A stretch of 64,000 nucleotides of DNA from Anaerolineales bacterium (GTDB lineage Bacteria > Chloroflexota > Anaerolineae > 4572-78 > J111): contig JABTUW010000004.1 in assembly GCA_015075185.1 (NCBI GenBank), positions 124,001 to 188,000 on the forward strand. Direction: 5' to 3'. Below the pieces are notes generated by a model, which saw nothing but the letters and a program-made list of their open reading frames with translations, was not told the origin of the DNA and did not search any database. Position 1 is the stretch's first letter. Each line of letters opens with the position of its first letter. Shown here piece by piece: positions 55,740-63,455 of this stretch. A program made the translations under genes and the position numbers.

Positions 55740-57116
55740 TTAGATGTGAATCGCTTCTCCCAAGGCCACGTGCGCGGCCTCCATTACTACTTCGCTCAGG
55801 GTGGGATGGGGATGAACGGTATAGGCTAGCTCTTCCAGAGTGGTTTCCAGACCGATCATGCCGGTGGGTCCGGCCACTAACTCGGTTACATGCGGGCCAA
55901 CCATGTGGACCCCCAGTACCTCGTTGTACTTGTTTTCCGCGACAATCTTGATAAATCCAACATTCTCGGCCAGGCCAACAGCTTTGCCATTCGGCATAAA
56001 GGGAAACTTGCCTGTTTTGACATCATAACCCTTCTCACGAGCCTGGGCTTCGGTCAAACCAACGGAGGCAACCTCAGGGTAACAGAAGGTACAACGCGGC
56101 ATGTTGGTATAGTTCAAAGCGCGAGTCTCATGCCCGGCAATCGCATCGGCGGCCACCAAACCCTGGGCGCTGGCAACATGGGCCAAAGCCAGTTTGCCGG
56201 TCACATCGCCGATGGCGTAGATATTCGGGACACTGGTCTGCATTTTATCATTAATCTCAATGAAGCCGCGCTCAGTTTTCACCCCGACTGCTTCCAGCCC
56301 CATGTTCTCACTGTTGGGAGCGACGCCGATGGAAATAAGCGCCTTTTCGGCCTTGAGCGTTTCAGTCTGGCCATTCTGGCTTACCGTAATCGTCACCCCG
56401 GCTCCCTCCGTCTCGACTTTTTCGACTTTTGCGCCCGTTTTGACTTTAATCCCATGCCGATTGAACTGCTTGGCCACTTCCTGGCTGACCTCTTCATCTT
56501 CGAGCGGGAGGACGCGGGGCAGCATTTCTACCACCGTCACCTCTGCCCCATAGCTGCGGAAAACGTGGGCAAATTCCATGCCAATAGCTCCGGCTCCGAC
56601 CACAATCAAAGAGGCCGGTACTTCGGTCAATTCCAGGGCGTGGTGATAGGTCAACAATTTTTGACCGTCAATTTCCACGCCGGGAATACTGCGCGCGCGT
56701 GCGCCGGTAGCGATTATAATATTCTTGGCTGTATGGGTGGCCCCATTGACTTCAACCTCCGTGGCGCTCTTAAGTTTGCCAAAGCCATCAATCACCTCGA
56801 TGTTGTTCTTTTTCATCAAAAAATTGACGCCCTTGGTCTGGCGCTGGCTCACCTGGCGGCTGCGCTGCTGGGCGGCGCTATAATCAACCTTGAGATTATC
56901 AAAGCTAAAGCCAAAGGTTTTGCCTTCTTTCAGCAGATTAACCACCTCGGCGTTGCGCAGTAGGGCCTTCGTCGGGATACAGCCCCAATTGAGGCAGATA
57001 CCACCCATATGTTCCTTTTCAACCACGGCTGTTTTTTGTCCAAGCTGGCTGGCCCGAATCGCCGCTACATAGCCGCCCGGCCCGCCGCCAATTACAATCG
57101 TATCATAGTTGCTCAT
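55740..57116 (-). CDS. lpdA: dihydrolipoyl dehydrogenase
   Basis: FAD enzyme that reoxidises lipoyl groups of 2-oxoacid dehydrogenase complexes or the glycine cleavage system, passing electrons to NAD. The 458-residue protein has IVIGGGPGGYVAAIRASQLG, the redox disulfide Cys41/Cys46 in GGICLNWGCIPTKAL, the NAD site VVGAGAIGMEFAHVF, the second FAD motif NIYAIGDVTGKLALAHVA and the C-terminal HPHPTLSE with the catalytic His-Glu pair. It is monocistronic here; no E1 or E2 gene is adjacent. Confidence 0.95.
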   Translation of the reverse strand: MSNYDTIVIGGGPGGYVAAIRASQLGQKTAVVEKEHMGGICLNWGCIPTKALLRNAEVVNLLKEGKTFGFSFDNLKVDYSAAQQRSRQVSQRQTKGVNFLMKKNNIEVIDGFGKLKSATEVEVNGATHTAKNIIIATGARARSIPGVEIDGQKLLTYHHALELTEVPASLIVVGAGAIGMEFAHVFRSYGAEVTVVEMLPRVLPLEDEEVSQEVAKQFNRHGIKVKTGAKVEKVETEGAGVTITVSQNGQTETLKAEKALISIGVAPNSENMGLEAVGVKTERGFIEINDKMQTSVPNIYAIGDVTGKLALAHVASAQGLVAADAIAGHETRALNYTNMPRCTFCYPEVASVGLTEAQAREKGYDVKTGKFPFMPNGKAVGLAENVGFIKIVAENKYNEVLGVHMVGPHVTELVAGPTGMIGLETTLEELAYTVHPHPTLSEVVMEAAHVALGEAIHI

Positions 57117-57478
57117 GAGGTATACCTTTCTAAATAAGAATTTGATTCCTAAAGTATAAAGCGCAAAATTCAGGAACTACATCAGATTTGCCAATCTAAC
57201 GAGAGTGGTGAATAATGGTTGTTGACGAACACCTGACCAAAGTACTCCCCGCCAGCCTTGTGCATTATACCACTATAGCAATGAGAGGCGAAAAGCAGCG
57301 CTGGATGTGTCCCGGTTTTTGGGCGGTTCTGTACCTACGGTAAGTTGTCCGCTTCGCGTGTCCTACGCACCCCAAATTACCAAATTACGGCTCTACTTGG
57401 CGATTTGGCAATCTTTGTATAAAATATAACAGCGAACTTTATCACAAAGTTGACGACTTCTCTAATAGGTGACGATCC
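57117..57478. other. 362-bp gap between lpd and a small gene
   Basis: Nothing clearly identifiable. An AT-rich stretch TTGGCA...TATAAAATATAAC (about 57406-57430) could be a promoter for the plus-strand gene at 57479, but spacing is poor. Confidence 0.45.
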
Positions 57479-57787
57479 ATGGACCAACCGAAGCCAGCTT
57501 ATATTACCATTGTTGAAGGCCCCCCGCCGGAATTTCGGGATGTGGACAATGGCTGGCCATTGAGCGTTTTGGAAGGCTCAGATAGCGGCAATGTTGCAAT
57601 GTGCGAGATGCGCGCCTTTAACGGCCCAAAACTGGTTGAGCGCTGCCAGCATGCCTGGGGCGAAGGCCGCCCCGCCCGCCTCGATTTTCCCGCCGGTGAT
57701 GGTTCGCGTGGTGAGCTTGATATTTTAGCAGTACGTTGGGAAGCTGTGGAAGAGGGTCATAAATTGTATTTGTGGGTAAAAGTGTAG
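57479..57787 (+). CDS. hypothetical protein
   Basis: Not recognised. A 102-residue, soluble, acidic protein from ATG 57479 behind AGGTGA. It begins QPKPAYITIVEGPPPEFRDVDNGWPLSVLEGSDSGNVAMCEMRAF and ends WEAVEEGHKLYLWVKV. Beta-strand-rich with no signal peptide. A terminator follows its stop, so it forms its own transcription unit. The well-formed ribosome site, codon use and terminator support a real gene. Confidence 0.72.
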   Translation: MDQPKPAYITIVEGPPPEFRDVDNGWPLSVLEGSDSGNVAMCEMRAFNGPKLVERCQHAWGEGRPARLDFPAGDGSRGELDILAVRWEAVEEGHKLYLWVKV

Positions 57788-57826
57788 ACAACTGTTAATG
57801 TTCAATTGTCAATAGTCACTTTTCAA

Positions 57827-57877
57827 CTGCCCATCCTTTTTTGGGGTCAACCTCATAGAGATGGGCAGTTTTATTTT
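57827..57877 (+). terminator. terminator after the 102-residue protein gene
   Basis: CTGCCCATC (57827-57835) pairs with GATGGGCAG (57860-57868) around a 24-base loop, followed by TTTTATTTTA. The gap before it (57787-57826) contains TTGAC-type repeat words. Confidence 0.7.
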
Positions 57878-57892
57878 ACTTCGGATCTCTCA

Positions 57893-58594
57893 TTACTTGG
57901 GCCACGTTACCTTCACTTCGGTCCATTCCCCGGCGGTATTTCTGCCAATGGTCAGTGTTCCGCCCAACGCCTCGGCCCGCGCCCGCAGATTGGCCAGCCC
58001 GGCCCCTCGCCGATCAACCGGCAGCGCTTCAACTTCAGCCGGATCAAAACCTTTGCCATCATCGGCAATGACCAAATTAATGCTGTCGGGGTCAGCATTG
58101 AGACGCAAGCGGACATGTTTGGCCCGGGCATGCTTGCGAATATTCAGCAGCGCTTCTTGAACAATACGGGTTAAGGTCAACTTCTGGACGGTGGAAAGCC
58201 GGAGCGGCGGGTCCGGCAGGTTGATCTGGAGTTCAACGGGAGCACCGCCTCTTTCCCGATGAGTCTTGACGGCCGATTGCAGATATTCACTCACCGGCGC
58301 TTCCGGTTCAAGCCGAGGGGGACGCATATCGGCAATGACTTCGCGCACTTGAGCCGAGGCCAGTTGGAGACGGCCCTCCAGGGCAATAAGTTCCTGGCCC
58401 AACATCTCCAGATTGCCCCGCTCTAACAGTTTGCGACAAATCCCGGCCTGCAGCCCCAATTGCAGCGTCGTCTGGGCGATACCGTCGTGCAATTCCTTGG
58501 CCACATAGCGGCGCTCATTCTCAAGGACATTTAACGCCGTCTCGATGGCGAGGATCCGTTTGCGGTTCCGTTTGGGGGAGGGTATGATAGACAT
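57893..58594 (-). CDS. NarL-type sensor histidine kinase
   Basis: A 233-residue soluble kinase with only the catalytic parts. HisKA_3 dimerisation box: YVAKELHDGIAQTTLQLGLQAG with His36. The ATPase domain has RIVQEALLNIRKHARAKHV as N-box, LVIADDGKGFDP as G1 and GAGLANLRARAEALGG as G2. Such kinases pair with LuxR/NarL response regulators; none is adjacent. It has no sensor domain, so a partner protein must provide the input. Its ATG overlaps the TGA of leuS (ATGA-type overlap), so it is translationally coupled to leuS and falls under the leuS attenuator. Confidence 0.9.
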   Translation of the reverse strand: MSIIPSPKRNRKRILAIETALNVLENERRYVAKELHDGIAQTTLQLGLQAGICRKLLERGNLEMLGQELIALEGRLQLASAQVREVIADMRPPRLEPEAPVSEYLQSAVKTHRERGGAPVELQINLPDPPLRLSTVQKLTLTRIVQEALLNIRKHARAKHVRLRLNADPDSINLVIADDGKGFDPAEVEALPVDRRGAGLANLRARAEALGGTLTIGRNTAGEWTEVKVTWPK

Positions 58595-61152
58595 CACTTG
58601 ACCACAATGTTAACCAGCCGGCCCGGCACGTAAATCACCTTTAGCGGCGTTTTCCCTTCCGAGTATCGTTGGGCGCCGTCAGTAGCCAATGCCTTAGCCT
58701 TAGCCTCAGCCTCTTCAATATCCGTAGGGACTTCGATTTTGTCGCGGACTTTGCCGTTGATCTGGACCGCAATCTCGACCATGTCCTCTTTGGCCAGTTC
58801 CTCATCCCAGTCCGGCCAGCTTTGCCGGTGAACACTATAGTTGTGGCGCTTACCCCACATCTCCTCAGCAATGTGAGGAAAACCGGGAGCCATTAGCAGT
58901 ATCAGAGTGTCGATGGCTTCAGCCCAATCTGGATGACGGACTACCTCCGGTGCAGCCGCACGAATGGCGTTTAGAGCATTGGTATATTCCATTAGTCCGG
59001 CTACCATCGTATTGAAGCTGAAATTCTCAATGTCTTGGGTAACCCGACGAATAGCCTGGTGCTGCTTCCGGCGCAGGTCGCGCAGTTGAGCTTCAGAAGC
59101 CTGCTCGCCTCCTCGCCTCCCCGCGTCACCGGTCACTAACTCCCATACTCGTTCCAAAAACCGCTGCACTCCCAAAATGCCCTTGCTGTCCCACGGCCCG
59201 CCCTGGTCCCAGCGGAAGCCGAACATCAGGTAGCCGCGCACGGTGTCGGCTCCATAGGCTTGCACCAAATCGTCGGGTGCAACCACATTGCCCCGGCTTT
59301 TGCTCATCTTCTCCCGGTCTTCGCCCAGGATGATGCCCTGGTTGAATAGGGCGTTCATCGGCTCGTCAAAGGGAACCAGGCCCATGTCGTGCATCGCTTT
59401 GGTGAAGAATCGAGTGTACAGCAGGTGCATGGTCGCATGCTCGATGCCGCCGGTGTACTGATCAACCGGCAGCCAGTAATCGCCTTCAACCGGGTTGAAG
59501 GGCATGTCATTTGGCGACAGCGGCTGGCTGTCTTTCCAGTGCGGGTCCATGTAGGCGTATTGATACCAACTTGAGCACATAAAGGTGTCCATCGTGTCGG
59601 TTTCGCGCTCGGCATCCTCAGAGCCGCATTGGGGACACTTGACGTGGCGGAAGCCTTCGTGGAACTTCAGCGGCGACTCGCCGGTAGGCATAAACTGAAC
59701 ATCCTCTGGCAGTTCGACCGGCAAATCCTGATATGGTACGGGCACGATGCCGCAGACTGGGCAGGTAATCATCGGGATGGGCGCGCCCCAGTAGCGCTGG
59801 CGGCTGATCAGCCAGTCGCGCAGGCGGTAGGTCACGGCGAATTTGCCGATGCCCTGTGCCTCCAGCCAGCGGGTCACGGCCACCCGGCCCTCCGTTTCAG
59901 GGGTCAGATGGGCGGGCAGGCCGTACTGTTCGGCCAGCTCCGGCGTCCACTCGTCCAGGCTGTATTTGCCGATGGTGGCAAAGCCGGTAAAGGGGCCGCT
60001 GTTGACCATCGTTCCCGGCTCGATGTAGGCTTCCTTGAAAGGCTGGCCGTCCCATCCTTTGGGCGCAACCACGACCGGGATGGGCAGGTCGTACTTTTGG
60101 GCAAACTCGAAGTCACGCTCATCGCCACACGGCACGGCCATAATCGCCCCGGTGCCATAGGTCATCAAAACATAGTCAGCAATCCAGATGGGGATGCGCT
60201 CGTTGTTAACCGGGTTGATGGCATATGCGCCGATAAAAACGCCGGTTTTCTCTTTGTCCGTGGCCAGCCGGTCAATCTCGGTCTGGCGGGTCGTTTGAGT
60301 CACGTAAGCTTCGACCGTGGCGCGCTGTTCGTCGCTGGTCAAGGTCGCCACCAGCGGATGCTCCGGGGCCAGGACCATAAAAGTTGCGCCCCACAGCGTG
60401 TCGGGCCGGGTGGTGAAAATCGGGATCTCGTAGCCGCCCTGCTCGGTTTTGAAGACCACTTCCGCGCCCTCGCTGCGGCCAATCCAGTTTTTCTGCATGG
60501 CGTGGACGCGCTCTGGCCAATTCAGATGGGAAAAGTCCAGCAATTCGTCGGCATAGTTGGTGATTTTGAAGAACCACTGGTTCAAATCCTTCTTGATTAC
60601 CGGCGTGCCGCAGCGCTCGCAGTGACGGTCTTCGCCCCAGACCTGCTCGCGGGCCAGGGTGGTATTGCAGGTGGGACAAAAATCCACCGGGGCCATTGTT
60701 TTATAGGCCAGACCCATATCATACAGCTTCAAAAAGAACCACTGAGTCCATTTGTAATAGCTGGGGTCGGAGGTAATGGCCTCGCGCTCCCAATCAAACA
60801 TCGCACCCATCGAGCGCAGTTGGCCGCGCATGCGTTTAATGTTGGCATACGTCCACTGCTTGGGGTGGATGCCGCGCTTGATGGCCGCGTTTTCAGCCGG
60901 CAGGCCAAACGAGTCGAAGCCCATGGGGAACAGGACATTGTAGCCTTTCATGCGCATCCAGCGGGCGCGAACGTCGCTGGGGGCCATAGCGTACCAGTGG
61001 CCCATGTGCAAATCGCCGCTGGGGTAAGGATACATGGTCATGGCGTAATATTTTTCTCTGTTATGATCAATCACAGCCCGATTCAGACCGTCGGCTTCCC
61101 ATTTTTGCTGCCATTTTTTCTCGATCACTTGAGGGTTGTATTTTTCAGCCAT
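58594..61152 (-). CDS. leuS: leucyl-tRNA synthetase
   Basis: Class I synthetase charging tRNA-Leu. The 852-residue protein has HIGH-type YPSGDLHMGHWYAMAPSDV, editing domain with FTTRPDTLWGATFMVLAPEH and YGTGAIMAVPCGDERD, WGAPIPMITCPVCG, and KMSKS in REKMSKSRGNVV. Zinc-type Cys pairs are FCPTCNTTL and CERCGTP. Length and order are normal. The long leader (61153-61430) contains a Leu-rich leader peptide and a terminator hairpin. The downstream kinase gene overlaps its stop codon. Confidence 0.96.
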   Translation of the reverse strand: MAEKYNPQVIEKKWQQKWEADGLNRAVIDHNREKYYAMTMYPYPSGDLHMGHWYAMAPSDVRARWMRMKGYNVLFPMGFDSFGLPAENAAIKRGIHPKQWTYANIKRMRGQLRSMGAMFDWEREAITSDPSYYKWTQWFFLKLYDMGLAYKTMAPVDFCPTCNTTLAREQVWGEDRHCERCGTPVIKKDLNQWFFKITNYADELLDFSHLNWPERVHAMQKNWIGRSEGAEVVFKTEQGGYEIPIFTTRPDTLWGATFMVLAPEHPLVATLTSDEQRATVEAYVTQTTRQTEIDRLATDKEKTGVFIGAYAINPVNNERIPIWIADYVLMTYGTGAIMAVPCGDERDFEFAQKYDLPIPVVVAPKGWDGQPFKEAYIEPGTMVNSGPFTGFATIGKYSLDEWTPELAEQYGLPAHLTPETEGRVAVTRWLEAQGIGKFAVTYRLRDWLISRQRYWGAPIPMITCPVCGIVPVPYQDLPVELPEDVQFMPTGESPLKFHEGFRHVKCPQCGSEDAERETDTMDTFMCSSWYQYAYMDPHWKDSQPLSPNDMPFNPVEGDYWLPVDQYTGGIEHATMHLLYTRFFTKAMHDMGLVPFDEPMNALFNQGIILGEDREKMSKSRGNVVAPDDLVQAYGADTVRGYLMFGFRWDQGGPWDSKGILGVQRFLERVWELVTGDAGRRGGEQASEAQLRDLRRKQHQAIRRVTQDIENFSFNTMVAGLMEYTNALNAIRAAAPEVVRHPDWAEAIDTLILLMAPGFPHIAEEMWGKRHNYSVHRQSWPDWDEELAKEDMVEIAVQINGKVRDKIEVPTDIEEAEAKAKALATDGAQRYSEGKTPLKVIYVPGRLVNIVVK

Positions 61153-61189
61153 AAAATGTCTCTCAATCTATTAAATATCCGTCTATTGT

Positions 61190-61232
61190 AAATTGACTAT
61201 TGATAATTGACAATTGACTGTTGACAATTATG
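61190..61232. repeat. TTGAC/GTCAA word repeat in the leuS leader
   Basis: ATTGACTATTGATAATTGACAATTG and ACTGTTGACAATT words lie between the attenuator terminator and the leuS start. Same family as 17203-17276. Confidence 0.6.
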
Positions 61233-61235
61233 TAT

Positions 61236-61318
61236 TAAAACAAAAAGCCGGTCTTCCGACCGGCTCTCTAGGTAAGTAAAAGTTACCGTCAAACCCCAGT
61301 AAGGGAAACCGTCGGAAG
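61236..61318 (-). promoter_or_regulatory. transcription attenuator of leuS: terminator and antiterminator arms
   Basis: On the minus strand AGCCGGTC-GGAA-GACCGGCT (61265-61246) forms an 8-bp terminator stem followed by TTTTTGTTTT. The 5' arm plus loop, GTCGGAAG (61260-61253), is also perfectly complementary to CTTCCGAC (61318-61311), which lies in the leader peptide's Leu-Pro-Thr codons; that pairing would exclude the terminator. CGACGGT (61314-61308) can also pair with ACCGTCG (61381-61375) farther upstream, giving a third competing pairing. Confidence 0.8.
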
Positions 61319-61399
61319 GGGAAGGTTGTGATAAAGGCTAAGCAACAAAGCCTGTAAAGCGATTTGGTTGGATTCGACGGTCCAAATTCGGTTATTCAT
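61289..61399 (-). CDS. leucine leader peptide of leuS
   Basis: A 36-codon frame from ATG 61399 to TGA 61291-61289. It begins MNNRIWTVESNQ and continues IALQALLLSLYHNLPLP before TVSLTGV. Eight Leu codons (TTA, two TTG, five CTT) make 22 percent of the peptide, with four of them in codons 18-22. The frame lies directly before an intrinsic terminator and overlaps the antiterminator strand, as in classical leu and trp attenuators. AAGGTG about 10 bases before the ATG is a moderate ribosome site. When charged tRNA-Leu is scarce, stalling should favour the antiterminator and leuS expression. Confidence 0.82.
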   Translation of the reverse strand: MNNRIWTVESNQIALQALLLSLYHNLPLPTVSLTGV

Positions 61400-61433
61400 G
61401 AGTCAATACACCTTCTGTTTCACCTTGGCTGTG

Positions 61434-61439
61434 ATTATA
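61434..61439 (-). promoter_or_regulatory. -10 element of the leuS leader promoter
   Basis: Perfect TATAAT within GTGATATAATCAC on the minus strand, placing the transcript start near 61427 and the leader ATG about 27 bases into the mRNA. The -35 region is weak. Confidence 0.6.
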
Positions 61440-61491
61440 TCACACTCTTTGACGAAATGCTACCCTTTGATCTTACGACTTTGACTGAAAA

Positions 61492-61935
61492 TCAAACCTG
61501 AATGCCAATTCGCTCAAGCTGGGCCAGGTGTTCGCGCCGGTGCCGGCCTCGATCCAGATTGGGTGGATTAGGGAGACTGCGCACAGCCGCCAGAAATTCG
61601 TCAGGCAGGCTCTCCAGCTTTTGATCAACCAGCCCGGCGCTTTCGACGGCCAGTTGGACGGCGGCGCGCGGCGGCAGCGCCAGAAAAATGGGCAGCAGCG
61701 CGTCGTTAAAAACGTCGGCATTGTAGGGTGAGTCGGTTACTCCATGATGTTCCCAATACTCGATTTGAGCCAACAGCCGCCGGTCCCAAAAGGCCAGATG
61801 GGCAAAATCTATGGCCACCGTCCAGTTGCCTTCAATCTCCTGGGCCAATTCGGCGTCGGTGATGCGGGCGGCTAACGCTTTCAACCGTCGGGTTTCCTGG
61901 GCATTACTGGCGAGAAAGGAGCGATCTTGAGCCAT
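61492..61935 (-). CDS. DinB-like/maleylpyruvate-isomerase-N-like protein
   Basis: A 147-residue four-helix-bundle protein. Likely metal or thiol-site residues are His in IDFAHLAFWDRRLL and the HRREHLAQLE at the C-terminus. Related proteins are DinB and mycothiol-dependent maleylpyruvate isomerase N-terminal domains. It starts one base after the ilvE stop and is surely cotranscribed with ilvE. Another DinB-like protein with two domains is at 41204. Specific function unknown. Confidence 0.8.
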   Translation of the reverse strand: MAQDRSFLASNAQETRRLKALAARITDAELAQEIEGNWTVAIDFAHLAFWDRRLLAQIEYWEHHGVTDSPYNADVFNDALLPIFLALPPRAAVQLAVESAGLVDQKLESLPDEFLAAVRSLPNPPNLDRGRHRREHLAQLERIGIQV

Positions 61936-61936
61936 C

Positions 61937-62863
61937 CTACTTTACCGGGGTCAGCCAGCCGTGCCGGTCGGGCACTTCGCCGGTGATAATGGAGAAGAAC
62001 TCCTTTTGGATTTCGGCGGTGATCGGGCCCCGCGAACCGCTGCCAATGGTCACGCCGTCCACGCTGCGGATGGGGGTAATCTCGGCAGCCGTACCGGTGA
62101 AGAAAAGTTCGTCGGCGATGTAGAGCATTTCGCGCGGAATTTGCTGTTCGATGACCGGGTAGCCTTTTTCTGCGGCCAGGGTGATGGCAAAATTGCGGGT
62201 AATGCCGGTCAAAATCGAGTTGCCCACCGGCGGAGTGTAAATTTTGCCATCCATCACTACAAATATATTCTCGCCGCTGCCCTCGCTGACGTACCCCTGC
62301 ACATCCAGCACGATGCCCTCGATGTAGCCATGGCGTTTGGCTTCCATGACCACCATCTGCGAATTGATGTAGTTGCCGCCCACTTTGGCCATAGCCGGGT
62401 GGGTATCGGGAGCCATGCGCCGCCAACTGCTCACGGCCACGTCCACGCCTTTTTCAATGGCATCGGCGCCCAGGTAGGCGCCCCATTCCCAGGTGGCGAT
62501 GATGGTTTCGATGGGGCAGTTGCGCGGGTCTACTCCCAATACCTCGTAACCGCGAAACACCAGGGGGCGAATGTAGCAGGCATTGTGCTTGTTGGCGGCG
62601 ACTGTGTCTACAATGGCCTGGCTCAACTCTGCCTCGGTGTAGGGCAGGGGTGTCATATTGATGATTTTGCAGCTATTGAACAGCCGTTTGACGTGGGGTT
62701 TCAGGCCCAGCACCGCCGGACCTGCCGGCGTTTGATAAGCCCGGATGCCCTCAAAGACACTGGTACCGTAATGAAGCACATGGGACAAAACGTGAATTTT
62801 GGCTTCATCCCATGGCACAAATTTGCCATTGAACCAGATAAATTCGGATTTTGGTAGAGCCAT
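61937..62863 (-). CDS. ilvE: branched-chain amino acid aminotransferase
   Basis: PLP fold-type IV aminotransferase for the last step of Leu, Ile and Val synthesis. The 308-residue protein begins MALPKSEFIWFNGKFVPWDEA, has HYGTSVFEGIRAYQTPAG, the PLP lysine Lys160 in HPAMAKVGGNYINSQ, EGSGENIFVV and FFTGTAAEITPI. Start at ATG 62863 follows AGGTC; an open frame upstream to 63034 runs through a terminator hairpin and is unlikely to be coding. It is followed by the DinB-like gene and then the leuS unit, so it lies beside another leucine-related gene. Confidence 0.95.
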   Translation of the reverse strand: MALPKSEFIWFNGKFVPWDEAKIHVLSHVLHYGTSVFEGIRAYQTPAGPAVLGLKPHVKRLFNSCKIINMTPLPYTEAELSQAIVDTVAANKHNACYIRPLVFRGYEVLGVDPRNCPIETIIATWEWGAYLGADAIEKGVDVAVSSWRRMAPDTHPAMAKVGGNYINSQMVVMEAKRHGYIEGIVLDVQGYVSEGSGENIFVVMDGKIYTPPVGNSILTGITRNFAITLAAEKGYPVIEQQIPREMLYIADELFFTGTAAEITPIRSVDGVTIGSGSRGPITAEIQKEFFSIITGEVPDRHGWLTPVK

Positions 62864-62931
62864 GACCTGAGACCTCTCTTTTAAGCGAATTTTTGGGCAT
62901 TTTACCGAAGAATCAGCGAAGGGGCAAGAAG

Positions 62932-62962
62932 ATAGAGGATAGTAGATAGTAGATGGAAGATT
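62932..62962. repeat. GATAGTAGATAG word repeat
   Basis: GATAGAGGATAGTAGATAG followed by TAGATGG in the ilvE upstream gap. Same family as 26700-26731 and 36320-36362. Confidence 0.55.
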
Positions 62963-62982
62963 AGCCGAACAATTTTTCCTGG

Positions 62983-63019
62983 TAAAACAAAAACCCTCCA
63001 CAAATCTGAGTAGAGGGTT
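62983..63019 (-). terminator. terminator after the tRNA-Ala genes
   Basis: On the minus strand AACCCTC (63019-63013) pairs with GAGGGTT (62998-62992), followed by TTTGTTTT. It ends the tRNA-Ala transcript before ilvE. Confidence 0.75.
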
Positions 63020-63021
63020 AC

Positions 63022-63066
63022 ATTTCATTGACAATTAGTTATTGGAAGTTGACTATTGACAATTCT
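63022..63066. repeat. TTGAC/GTCAA word repeat
   Basis: ATTGACAATTAGTTATTGG and TTGACTATTGACAATT words between the tRNA-Ala terminator and tRNA-Ala(GGC). Same family as 17203-17276. Confidence 0.55.
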
Positions 63067-63069
63067 GAG

Positions 63070-63142
<73 letters not shown>

Positions 63143-63149
63143 AAGGTTA

Positions 63150-63232
63150 GTATTTAAGTAATCAGTAACCAGTAGTCAGTAGCCAAAAACCAGCCATTTC
63201 TGATTACTGACTACTGAATTCTGACGACTGCC
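63150..63232. repeat. AGTAGTCAGTAGCC / TGATTACTGACTACTG word repeat
   Basis: AATCAGTAACCAGTAGTCAGTAG words are followed by complementary CTGATTACTGACTACTG words, able to form a long hairpin between the two tRNA-Ala genes. Same family as 13504-13557. Confidence 0.6.
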
Positions 63233-63235
63233 TGG

Positions 63236-63308
63236 TGGAGCTGAGGGGATTCGAACCCCTGGCCTCGACAGTGCGATTGTCGCGCTCTCCCAGCTGAGCT
63301 ACAGCCCC
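63236..63308 (-). tRNA. tRNA-Ala (anticodon CGC)
   Basis: Minus-strand cloverleaf: acceptor GGGGCTG/CAGCTCC with G3-U70, D arm AGCTCAGCTGGGAGAGC, anticodon loop ATCGCAC with CGC, T arm GGGGTTCGAATCCCC, discriminator A. CCA is not encoded. It differs from the neighbouring tRNA-Ala mainly in the anticodon arm. Confidence 0.96.
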
Positions 63309-63348
63309 GCAGCAACGATGAAAAGTATACTCAGGTGCGATGATTTGT

Positions 63349-63452
63349 CAAAAAAGAGGATAGAGAGATGGAGGTTGGAAGAATGGAAGGCTGGAAGGTT
63401 GGGTTGGAGAATGAGCGGTATTCCAATCCTCCAATCCTCCAGTCCTCCACTT
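63349..63452 (-). repeat. GGAGGATTGG hairpin word repeat after moaA, possible terminator
   Basis: On the minus strand GGAGGACTGGAGGATTGGAG is followed by complementary TCCAACCCAACCTTCC and CTTCCATTCTTCC words, then CTCTTTTTTG. The fold plus T tract could end the moaA transcript. Same word family as 1708-1785. Confidence 0.55.
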
Positions 63453-63455
63453 TCT

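Noticed and set aside
55426..55743. A 105-codon frame in the tRNA-Sec region
   Set aside because: It runs straight through the well-formed tRNA-Sec and its terminator, and the translation has no recognisable features.
62864..63034. N-terminal extension of ilvE by 57 codons
   Set aside because: The extension covers a terminator hairpin and word repeats, and IlvE homology begins at the ATG at 62863.
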